Of a DNA stretch of 20,024 bases, positions 8,918 to 14,654 are shown in pieces. The position numbers and the translations under genes were made by a program. Under the pieces are notes generated by a model. The model saw only the letters and a program-made list of their open reading frames with translations. It was not told where the DNA came from and did no database searches. Location: NCBI GenBank assembly GCA_963922715.1, contig CAWUJT010000034.1, positions 1 through 20,024 on the forward strand, read 5' to 3'. Numbering within the stretch: position 1 is the first letter of the stretch; every line of letters starts with the position of its first letter. This DNA is from CAWUJT01 sp963922715. GTDB taxonomy: Bacteria > Pseudomonadota > Alphaproteobacteria > Rhodobacterales > Rhodobacteraceae.

Positions 8918-9348
8918 GGAAGAAGCTCCGGATCGATCTGTGCTTCGGTTGGTTCTATGATTAGGGTTTTATTCGCACTCCATGTTACACTGGTCTCTTC
9001 AATATCCGTTATGTCTAAATCGAACAGGCGACCTTTAGGGTGTTTTTCCGGCTCAGACGGCTTTGGCGAATAAGATATTTGTGAAACTGTTCCAAGTTGT
9101 TCTGGCGTCAGTTCCATCAGCCCAAGCTGTTCAAAATTCATCTCCACAAGCGCCCGCAGCCGATCAGGACGGTTGAGATAAGCCCACTCGGCTTGCAAAA
9201 CATTCAATTCTTGGTGTGCCGCGCCCAACGCGTGTCGGAGCCGTTTGACTTCTCGCATTGCCTCTCGTGTTTGGTAGCCTTGGTGATATGCCCAATAGGC
9301 AAGGCCCACGACACCGATCATTGTTATGATGTAAAGAAGCCCTCTCAT
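8914..9348 (-). CDS. ftsL: Cell division protein FtsL
   Basis: Small bitopic divisome protein; in the family it forms a coiled-coil complex with FtsB and FtsQ and helps activate FtsW-FtsI. The 144 residues show a very short cytoplasmic N-terminus, one TM helix (about 4-22), then a heptad-like region (about 28-62, with REVKRLRHAL and HQELNVLQAEWAYL) and a conserved RPDRLRALVE segment (60s-70s). The sequence is weakly conserved across bacteria, so the call rests on topology plus position between rsmH and ftsI. It is locked to both by ATGA overlaps (9345-9348 and 8914-8917). Longer than E. coli FtsL (121), as is usual in this group. Confidence 0.92.
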   Translation of the reverse strand: MRGLLYIITMIGVVGLAYWAYHQGYQTREAMREVKRLRHALGAAHQELNVLQAEWAYLNRPDRLRALVEMNFEQLGLMELTPEQLGTVSQISYSPKPSEPEKHPKGRLFDLDITDIEETSVTWSANKTLIIEPTEAQIDPELLP

Positions 9349-10328
9349 TGCCGTCTGCCTTGCATGATGGTTTGTGACACGGGGTGATCGTCTTGGCGTA
9401 GGGCATGCGCCGGCGCGTCTGTGCGTCTGGCGAGTCTGAGGCGGGCCGAACGTGCCCGGGTATTTGCCAAGACCTCCTGCGCTGTTGGCGCAATTGCGCG
9501 CTTTGGTTTGAGGACAAAGCTTGCAGGTTTTGCATCTCTTTCAGGCGCGTGCCGACTGACACCGCCGCTTGTGTCTGCGCGCAACGCGAGAAAACGTTTG
9601 ACCAGGCGATCCTCCAGGGAGTGGAAGGAGACCACGGCCAACCAACCATGCGGCTTCAAAATCGTCTCAGCGGCAACCAGGCCACGGATCAACTCTCCAA
9701 ATTCATCGTTGACCGCAATCCTGAGCGCTTGAAAGGTACGCGTGGCGGGATGGCTTTGACCAGGTTTTTTGGGCGGCAGCAGCCGTTGCACAAGATTGGC
9801 AAGCTCTGCTGTGGTTTGGAATGGTTTTTTGACACGATCCGTCACGATAGCCTTTGCGATGCGCCGGGCGGCCCGTTCTTCTCCGTAAGCCCAAAAGATT
9901 GAAGACAAATCTTTTTCTGTGGCTGTATTCACCAGATCAGCGGCAGAGGGGCCATCTTGGCTCATGCGCATATCAAGAGGACCGTCTTTCCCAAAGGAAA
10001 ATCCGCGTTCTGCTTTGTCAAGTTGCATGGAGGAGACCCCCAGATCAAGCACGACACCCTCAACCCTGCCAGCATGTCCCGCCATCTCAGAAAACCGCGC
10101 CTGCACCAATTTCAGACGCGAGCCGTACCCCCCCGCCCACGCTCTTGCGAGGGTGTGGGCCAGAGGATCACGGTCGATTGCGATGACTTGATCCGCACCG
10201 GCGCGCAAAAGGGCGCGCGTGTAGCCCCCTGCCCCCAAGGTACCATCGACCCAACGCCCTGAAACCGGTGCCACCGCTTTGAGGATCGTGTCTAAGAGAA
10301 CCGGAACATGAGACGTTTTGTCGGTCAT
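9345..10328 (-). CDS. rsmH: 16S rRNA (cytosine-1402-N4)-methyltransferase RsmH (MraW)
   Basis: SAM-dependent enzyme that N4-methylates C1402 in the decoding centre of 16S rRNA. The 327 residues show HVPVLLD (7-13), the SAM-binding motif DGTLGAGGYT (28-37), an acidic strand end AIDRD (50-54), DLGVSSMQLD (95-104), the conserved RTFQALRIAVNDE segment (197-209) and SFHSLEDR (234-241). It starts 6 bp after the mraZ stop and overlaps ftsL by 4 bp. The C-terminal 50 residues are basic and less conserved. Confidence 0.97.
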   Translation of the reverse strand: MTDKTSHVPVLLDTILKAVAPVSGRWVDGTLGAGGYTRALLRAGADQVIAIDRDPLAHTLARAWAGGYGSRLKLVQARFSEMAGHAGRVEGVVLDLGVSSMQLDKAERGFSFGKDGPLDMRMSQDGPSAADLVNTATEKDLSSIFWAYGEERAARRIAKAIVTDRVKKPFQTTAELANLVQRLLPPKKPGQSHPATRTFQALRIAVNDEFGELIRGLVAAETILKPHGWLAVVSFHSLEDRLVKRFLALRADTSGGVSRHAPERDAKPASFVLKPKRAIAPTAQEVLANTRARSARLRLARRTDAPAHALRQDDHPVSQTIMQGRRQ

Positions 10329-10334
10329 GATGGA

Positions 10335-10838
10335 TCATTCGCGCCGTGGCAAAGGGGGAAGAAGTGCGGCCGGATCAAACATCTGATCTTGCTCATCAAG
10401 CCAAGATTTTAGATTTTCTTGTGCGGGCAGATCCGCCTCTGGGGCCATAATTTTGAAAGTGTCGCCTGCCGACTTGAACAACGCCTCATCCGTAATGCCG
10501 ACACGATCTCGTAACTCTTTTGACAAAACCAAACGGCCGCTTTCATCGACGCTCATTTGTACGGCGTTCGCATAAAAGTAATCTTCCAGCCTTTTGCGCT
10601 CTACAGACCCACGCGGCATTGCATCAATCTGGGCATCCACTTCATTCATCGCATCCGCAGAATACGCCACAAGCCAGGGGCGCCGATGATCGCCAAAGAG
10701 AAGATAAACCGCTGGATTGAGGCCCTCACGCCACTCTGGATCGCAGGCTTCGAGCACACGACGAAAAGAGGCCGGGACAGAGACCCTGCCTTTGGCATCC
10801 ACTTTGTGTGTAGATGTTCCTCGAAATCGGCGTGTCAC
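10335..10838 (-). CDS. mraZ: Division/cell wall cluster transcriptional repressor MraZ (GTG start)
   Basis: DNA-binding regulator of the dcw cluster with two SpoVT/AbrB-like repeats; in E. coli it represses its own operon by binding short direct repeats upstream. The frame stays open to 10934, but I choose the GTG at 10836-10838. The protein then begins VTRRFRGTSTHKVDAKGRVS, as MraZ proteins usually do, is 167 residues long, and has AGGG seven bases upstream. The longer version would start inside the terminator hairpin. First repeat: roughly residues 5-55 with HKVDAKGRVSVPASFRR. Second: VDESGRLVLSKELRDRVGI, about 85-105. It is the first gene of the block, 6 bp before rsmH. Confidence 0.93.
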   Translation of the reverse strand: MTRRFRGTSTHKVDAKGRVSVPASFRRVLEACDPEWREGLNPAVYLLFGDHRRPWLVAYSADAMNEVDAQIDAMPRGSVERKRLEDYFYANAVQMSVDESGRLVLSKELRDRVGITDEALFKSAGDTFKIMAPEADLPAQENLKSWLDEQDQMFDPAALLPPLPRRE

Positions 10839-10878
10839 ACGTCTGCCCTGCGTCCTTCTTACCGCCCCAAGCATTTTC

Positions 10879-10920
10879 AAAACAAATAAGCGGGCCGAAC
10901 GATTCTTTTGTTCGACCCGC
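10879..10920 (-). terminator. Intrinsic terminator/attenuator in the mraZ (dcw) leader
   Basis: In the minus-strand RNA, GCGGGUCGAAC (10920-10910) pairs with GUUCGGCCCGC (10900-10890) across a 9-nt loop: 11 bp including one U-G wobble. The U-rich run UUAUUUGUUUU (10889-10879) follows at once. On the plus strand the wobble becomes a C-A mismatch, so the stem is better formed as minus-strand RNA. It ends about 40 nt before the mraZ start and faces into the operon, so it would abort transcription before the first gene. The U tract is interrupted, which suggests partial termination. Confidence 0.75.
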
Positions 10921-10940
10921 CTGTAAGATCCCAACCGGGT

Positions 10941-11066
10941 TCATCCGACTGCGCTGCTGCTTGGGGGGAGTATCTGTGTGCAGCGCGTCGAACTTGTTTT
11001 TGAGAGCTTATGGGTGCCTGTATGAACCTGCCGTGTTGGTCCCGAGATCTCCGCCTCGTTATCCAT
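10941..11066 (-). other. Possible 41-codon upstream ORF in the dcw leader
   Basis: An ATG at 11066-11064 opens a 41-codon frame ending in TGA at 10943-10941. It begins M-D-N-E-A-E-I-S-G-P and ends I-L-P-P-S-S-S-A-V-G. It starts only about ten bases after the predicted RNA start and lacks a clear Shine-Dalgarno, so translation is doubtful. It is recorded because it runs across the putative antiterminator arm and stops about 20 nt before the terminator, the geometry of a leader-peptide attenuator. The codon string is not obviously biased toward one amino acid, apart from a Ser-rich end. It may be chance. Confidence 0.2.
10946..10993 (-). promoter_or_regulatory. Putative antiterminator arm and C-rich stem-loop in the dcw leader
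   Basis: The RNA segment GUUCGACGCGC (10993-10983) can pair with the 5' arm of the terminator, GCGGGUCGAAC (10920-10910), in 10 of 11 positions with one G-G mismatch. That would block the terminator. The same region can instead pair locally: CGACGCGCUG (10990-10981) with CAGCGC-A-GUCG (10956-10946), ten pairs around one bulged A, exposing a 24-nt loop with six consecutive C (10968-10963). The two pairings exclude each other. Complementarity is seen directly; a regulatory switch is inference. Confidence 0.5.
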
Positions 11067-11081
11067 GCTCTATGTTCTTAA

Positions 11082-11110
11082 GTTATGACCAAAGATGGAT
11101 GGGATGTCAC
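11082..11110 (-). promoter_or_regulatory. Predicted sigma70-type promoter of the dcw operon / leader RNA
   Basis: On the minus strand, GTGACA (11110-11105, 5 of 6 to TTGACA) is followed by a 17-bp spacer and CATAAC (11087-11082, 4 of 6 to TATAAT). The expected start is near 11076, giving a leader of about 238 nt to the mraZ GTG. The distance to the downstream terminator fits a sRNA of about 200 nt, which supports this choice over other AT-rich candidates nearby. Confidence 0.5.
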
Positions 11111-11150
11111 GGTATTTTATGCCACTTAATGGTATTTTTTACGAATCCAC
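11105..11150 (-). promoter_or_regulatory. Direct repeats upstream of the dcw promoter, candidate MraZ or activator site
   Basis: Just upstream of and into the -35 region, AAAATACC occurs twice exactly 20 bp (two helical turns) apart (11138-11131 and 11118-11111). GTGG-type words occur at 11150-11147, 11125-11122 and, as GTGA overlapping the -35, at 11110-11107. MraZ proteins are known to bind short G-rich direct repeats at their own promoter. The spacing here does not match the E. coli 10-bp pattern, so assignment to MraZ is tentative. A GANTC site, the CcrM methylation sequence, lies at 11143-11147. Confidence 0.3.
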
Positions 11151-11334
11151 AATTTTCAAAATTTTCTGTCCATATATTGTAAGTATCAGATAGACAGGCA
11201 CAAAACTTTGAATACTTATCCGCGATAAATATTACGAAACTGAAACATTTTAAGAATTTGTCAGGATTAGCGTATGTATCCCATTAATTCCCGTGTTTTT
11301 CCAGCGCGAAATTTGGAGCCATTTGTCAAGCGGC
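11151..11334. other. AT-rich gene-free spacer between mrp and the dcw promoter
   Basis: No gene is visible here. It is markedly more AT-rich than the coding DNA. After the mrp stop I find no convincing hairpin plus T-run, so where the mrp transcript ends is unclear. With the leader (10839-11150) it makes a stretch of about 496 bp without a protein gene. Confidence 0.6.
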
Positions 11335-12402
11335 TTATGCCATGCCGCCCGACACAAGACGGGATGCTAAATTTTCAAACGCTCGCGCCACTATGTTTTG
11401 TCCCAATGCGATTGGCGTGCCTGCATCAGATGCTAAGCGCGTTTCTATATCGAGGGGTAAAGCGCCAAGATACGGAAGCTGTAGCTGATCAGCCTCTGTC
11501 TTCACGCCGTCTTGTCCAAATGGATGGCTTTCATGACCACATTTTGGACAATGATAGACGGCCATGTTTTCGATCAGCCCCAGAATGGGTGTTTTGAGTG
11601 TGTGAAACATGTCAATCGCTTTGCGGGCATCTAATAAAGCTACGTCTTGCGGGGTCGATACAATAAGTGCCCCTGTGAGCACCGTTTTGGTACATAATGT
11701 GAGTTGAACATCCCCCGTTCCAGGGGGAAGATCAATCAACAGAACATCCAGCTCTCCCCAGGCGACTTGCCCCAGCATCTGTTGTAACGCCCCCATCAGC
11801 ATTGGACCGCGCCAGATCACAGCCTTTTCCGGGGCCACCATCAAACCCAGCGACATCATTTTCACACCATGCGCCACCAAAGGCTCGATTGTTTTGCCAT
11901 CCGGGGAGGCGGGCCGCTTTGACACCCCCATCATCCGGGGTTGGGACGGTCCATAGATATCGGCATCCAAAAGCCCAACGCGACGTCCTTGGCGTGCCAA
12001 AGCCACCGCGAGATTGGCCGTAACCGTGGACTTCCCAACCCCGCCTTTACCACTGGCAACTGCCAAAATCCGAGAGACGCCGGCCACCGGCGCTGGCCCG
12101 GCTTGGGGTTTTGGGTGACCGCCGATCTTTAGGCTCGGCGGGCTTGGCGCAGGCGCACTTGAACCATGCGCGGTAAGCGCTACCTGCACTTCTGCAACCC
12201 CAGGCAATTGGGCCACTAATTTTTCAGCTGCCTGTCGCACGCTCTCCATCGACCGCGCTATTTCTGGGCTCGGCGCTTCAATCACAAAGCGGACAGTTCC
12301 TTTGTCATATGTTAGGGCCCTAACCATATCCCGCGACACAAGATCGCCTCCATCCGACAAGTTGAGTTTGGCCAAAGCAGATTTTATCGTGTTGATGTCC
12401 AT
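11335..12402 (-). CDS. mrp: Mrp/ApbC/NBP35-family iron-sulfur cluster carrier ATPase
   Basis: P-loop ATPase that carries and delivers Fe-S clusters in the cytoplasm. Numbered from the ATG at 12402 (355 residues): N-terminal MIP18/DUF59-like domain (about 4-78), a Pro-rich linker (83-105), deviant Walker A ASGKGGVGKST (116-126), LLDADIYGPSQPRMMG (144-159), Walker B-like LLIDLPPGTGD (221-231) and the cluster-binding CPKC (285-288). The frame extends to a GTG at 12414, but that GTG overlaps a GGAGGA lying just before the ATG, which looks like the ribosome site, so I take the ATG. It is on the same strand as mraZ but about 500 bp away with a separate promoter between them. Confidence 0.94.
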   Translation of the reverse strand: MDINTIKSALAKLNLSDGGDLVSRDMVRALTYDKGTVRFVIEAPSPEIARSMESVRQAAEKLVAQLPGVAEVQVALTAHGSSAPAPSPPSLKIGGHPKPQAGPAPVAGVSRILAVASGKGGVGKSTVTANLAVALARQGRRVGLLDADIYGPSQPRMMGVSKRPASPDGKTIEPLVAHGVKMMSLGLMVAPEKAVIWRGPMLMGALQQMLGQVAWGELDVLLIDLPPGTGDVQLTLCTKTVLTGALIVSTPQDVALLDARKAIDMFHTLKTPILGLIENMAVYHCPKCGHESHPFGQDGVKTEADQLQLPYLGALPLDIETRLASDAGTPIALGQNIVARAFENLASRLVSGGMA

Positions 12403-12422
12403 TGGTTCCTCCACACCTAAAC

Positions 12423-12435
12423 CATACCTGGTATG
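12423..12435. promoter_or_regulatory. 13-bp palindrome upstream of mrp
   Basis: CATACC-T-GGTATG is a perfect inverted repeat with a one-base centre, about 20 bp before the mrp ATG in the 129-bp gap (12403-12531) between mrp and the PAS gene. The arm length and odd symmetry suit a dimeric repressor site. No known motif is matched with confidence. Confidence 0.3.
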
Positions 12436-12531
12436 CTAGTCTTGAGTTGCAAGTTTCAGAAAGTGCCAAACAGCGCAAAGGAACGCATCAGGGAAAGCTC
12501 ATTTTTTAGAGCAATCTAGGAATAAACTGCG

Positions 12532-13230
12532 CTATTGCCGCACAACCTTGAGATAAGGCACGGCTGTCTCTTCGAAACAAAACATTGTGGTTTTATTACC
12601 ATCATCAAAGGTATCCACTCTACCTTCGCAGAAACAGTAATCCAAAGCTTTAGATTGGCCGCGGATTTCAGGATAGTCAGGGAAAGTAACAGGTGTCAGA
12701 TGTTGCCGGCGCAATAAGAACCGTTGTGGGGCGTTGCCTGAGGTTCCAAATGTCACCAGAGCCCCCAAAGCCTTTGTCACTTTGTCCTCATGATCGCGCA
12801 TCGGAAGAACAATCATCCGCCCCGTCAGCGGATATTGATCGTCCCGCGCTGAAATAAGATCCAATTCCAACAAGGCTGGTTTGGTAAAACAGATCTCAAC
12901 ATGCTCCATCAATCGGCGCCGTTCTGTCAAATCGAAAAAGGCGCGCACCGGCATGCCGCGCGCCTCAAACCCGATCAACTCATTTAAGTGATGTCCTGCC
13001 ACCCGAAACCGTACAATGCCAGGACGCGTCCTGTCGAGAATAAAGACGTTGCTAAGAACATTTTGAATCTTTCGGGGATCCAAGTGTGCACGGGTCGGCA
13101 CACGTTCATCCTCTCGAATTGAATTCCAATAGTCCATCACCTGAGCCAGCGTTTGGTGATCGCGCATCATGCGTTTTGATATAAAATCAATCGTTTCAGT
13201 GTCATTTTCCGTTGTAACACTATCGTCCAT
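12532..13230 (-). CDS. PAS_5 (PF07310-like) domain protein of unknown function
   Basis: A 232-residue soluble protein. Residues about 28-160 resemble the PAS_5 family common in Rhodobacterales and other alphaproteobacteria: an opening helix with DYWNSIRE, DPRKIQNVLSNVFILDR, RVAGHHLNELIGFEARG, and later TGRMIVLPMRD. These are read as PAS sensor folds. The ligand is unknown and no output domain is attached. The C-terminal part (about 170-232) contains two Cys near CFCEG and one in MFCFEE. There is no signal peptide or TM segment. The ATG at 13230 has GGGGT upstream. It is divergent from gmk across 246 AT-rich bp and co-oriented with mrp. Role unknown. Confidence 0.8.
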   Translation of the reverse strand: MDDSVTTENDTETIDFISKRMMRDHQTLAQVMDYWNSIREDERVPTRAHLDPRKIQNVLSNVFILDRTRPGIVRFRVAGHHLNELIGFEARGMPVRAFFDLTERRRLMEHVEICFTKPALLELDLISARDDQYPLTGRMIVLPMRDHEDKVTKALGALVTFGTSGNAPQRFLLRRQHLTPVTFPDYPEIRGQSKALDYCFCEGRVDTFDDGNKTTMFCFEETAVPYLKVVRQ

Positions 13231-13409
13231 ATCTTACCCCGCAAGCCCTCTTAATTCACACATTATGATTAACAGTATTTATACATTTATTATCCTTTTA
13301 TTAATATAATCGTTTTTTTGCCGCATTTCTGCCAAAAAATGACCACAAGGTTAACGCCGCTATCGGTTGCAGGATATACCTGACCAAGCTACACCCTAAG
13401 CTCAAGATG

Positions 13410-13438
13410 TTGCATGGGGGGTGTGCAATCATGATACT
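13410..13438 (+). promoter_or_regulatory. Candidate gmk promoter with overlapping inverted repeat
   Basis: In the AT-rich divergent region 13231-13476, TTGCAT (13410-13415) and GATACT (13433-13438) are 17 bp apart and would start RNA about 34 nt before the gmk ATG. The match is modest (3 of 6 and 4 of 6). The inverted repeat TTGCA-N9-TGCAA (13410-13428) covers the -35 and most of the spacer, as an operator might. Confidence 0.25.
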
Positions 13439-13476
13439 GTTCGGGCATAAAGTCCAAGTCCGCGTACAGGTGCAAA

Positions 13477-14139
13477 ATGTCTTATGATGCACAAGCGCCC
13501 GAGCGTCGTGGGCTCTTGATCATTCTGTCCTCTGCGTCTGGCACAGGAAAAACAACGCTTGCGCGTAAACTTACAGAGTGGGACCCGACAATCCGGTTTT
13601 CCATCTCTGCGACAACACGCCCGCCCCGCCCCGGAGAAACCCATGGACAGGAATATTTCTTCACTGATCGTGCGGGATTTGAAGCCATGGTGGCCGCAGA
13701 TGACATGCTCGAATATGCAGAGGTTTTTGGACATCTCTATGGCTCTCCGAAAGGTCCCGCTGCAAAAGCCGTGGCGATGGGACATGATGTGATCTTCGAT
13801 ATCGATTGGCAAGGCGGTCAACAAATTCGTTCTTCAAACCTTGCACGCGACGTGGTGTCGATCTTTCTGTTGCCGCCCTCTATAATGGAACTGGAGACAC
13901 GGCTGCACACACGTGGGCAGGATACTCCAGAGGTTATTGTCAAGCGTATGGCGCAATCTCAGGCAGAAATCAGTCATTGGGCGGAATATGATTATGTCCT
14001 GGTCAATGACACATTAGAGAAAAGTTTTGAGAGCTTGAAAACGATTCTCAGTGCCGAACGCCTGCGCCGGGACCGCCAGCCACAGTTGGCAGACCGTGTA
14101 CGCGCCTTGAACTTGGAGTTTATGCAGAGAAACACATGA
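13477..14139 (+). CDS. gmk: Guanylate kinase
   Basis: Phosphorylates GMP to GDP with ATP; essential in nucleotide metabolism. The 220 residues show the P-loop region LSSASGTGKTTL (17-28), where the usual Pro before SG is Ala; the GMP-binding segment SISATTRPPRPGE with GQEYFF; LEYAEVFGHLYGSP; a DIDWQGGQQI strand; and VNDTLE near the end. Length fits the family. AGGTG lies five bases before the ATG. It overlaps the next gene by ATGA (14136-14139), so the two are one operon. The YicC-type gene often found before gmk is absent; a divergent PAS gene stands there instead. Confidence 0.96.
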   Translation: MSYDAQAPERRGLLIILSSASGTGKTTLARKLTEWDPTIRFSISATTRPPRPGETHGQEYFFTDRAGFEAMVAADDMLEYAEVFGHLYGSPKGPAAKAVAMGHDVIFDIDWQGGQQIRSSNLARDVVSIFLLPPSIMELETRLHTRGQDTPEVIVKRMAQSQAEISHWAEYDYVLVNDTLEKSFESLKTILSAERLRRDRQPQLADRVRALNLEFMQRNT

Positions 14140-14654
14140 CTATTTACGCACTCAACGGGATAACACCCACCATCGCCCTTGACGCTTGGGTTGCGCCTGA
14201 CGCCAATATAATTGGCAAAGTGACACTTGAGCACGAAGCGTCTGTGTGGTTTGGGGCCACTTTGCGCGGGGATAATGAGATGATCACTGTTGGCAAGGGC
14301 TCAAACGTGCAAGAAGCGTGTATCCTGCACACAGACATAGGCTATCCACTTGTGATTGGCCCGAATTGCACGGTGGGACATCGGGCTATCCTGCATGGGT
14401 GCCAGCTGGAAGAAGGCGTATTGATCGGTATGGGTGCCATCGTCCTGAATGGTGCCGTAATCGGTACAGGCAGCCTTATCGGCGCTGGCGCCTTGGTAAC
14501 TGAAGGCAAACACATCCCCCCCGGCTCTATGGTGCTGGGCACACCGGGCAAAATTGTGCGCGACATCAGCCCCGAGATGCGGTTGGCCCTGGTAAAATCT
14601 GCAGAGAGTTATCAAGCCAATGCCAAACGCTTTCGGGACGGGTTGCAGGCTTAA
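14136..14654 (+). CDS. Gamma-carbonic-anhydrase-family left-handed beta-helix protein
   Basis: Hexapeptide-repeat protein of the gamma-CA/YrdA/PaaY group; a trimeric beta-helix by family. The 172 residues carry repeated hexapeptide turns (IIGKVT, VIGPNC, LIGMGA, VIGTGS, LIGAGA). Three histidines sit where the family binds metal: His65 in CILHTD, and His82 and His87 in VGHRAILHG. Metal binding is therefore likely, but many members lack measurable carbonic anhydrase activity, so the reaction is uncertain. It overlaps gmk by 4 bp. Its TAA (14652-14654) interlocks with the TAA of the convergent DAHP synthase. Confidence 0.9.
   Translation: MTIYALNGITPTIALDAWVAPDANIIGKVTLEHEASVWFGATLRGDNEMITVGKGSNVQEACILHTDIGYPLVIGPNCTVGHRAILHGCQLEEGVLIGMGAIVLNGAVIGTGSLIGAGALVTEGKHIPPGSMVLGTPGKIVRDISPEMRLALVKSAESYQANAKRFRDGLQA

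Larger units (their letters stand above)
10879..11076 (-). ncRNA. upsM: Predicted dcw-leader small RNA, UpsM-like
   Basis: If transcription starts about 7 nt after the predicted -10 (near 11076) and stops at the U tract ending at 10879, the RNA is about 198 nt. In Rhodobacter sphaeroides the dcw mRNA has an extended leader whose first part, about 200 nt, accumulates as the sRNA UpsM; I recall this from the literature (Weber and co-workers, 2016). Position, strand, length and terminator all agree, but I cannot align the sequences here. Visible structure: a stem carrying a C-rich loop (10946-10990), a segment complementary to the terminator arm (10983-10993) and the terminator itself. Both ends are estimates. 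The symbol is given by analogy. Confidence 0.65.

Noticed and set aside
10839..10934. Longer mraZ starting at the ATG at 10934
   Set aside because: The extra 32 residues have no resemblance to MraZ N-termini and would be encoded across the terminator hairpin; the GTG at 10838 gives the normal family start and length.
11274..11597. 107-codon plus-strand frame overlapping the 3' end of mrp
   Set aside because: Mostly antisense to conserved mrp sequence, no ribosome site or family motif.
12480..12525. GCTC/GAGC hairpin followed by TTT after the PAS gene as a terminator
   Set aside because: Only four base pairs around an A-rich loop and a T-run of three; too weak to call.
13261..13380. CtrA-type sites (TTAA-N7-TTAA) in the AT-rich gmk/PAS spacer
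   Set aside because: TTAA words are present but none has the required 7-bp spacing; AT-richness alone explains them.
13517..13575. Altered guanylate kinase P-loop as a sign of a dead enzyme
   Set aside because: The Pro-to-Ala change keeps SGxGKT and all later motifs; E. coli Gmk also lacks the first canonical Gly, so activity is expected.
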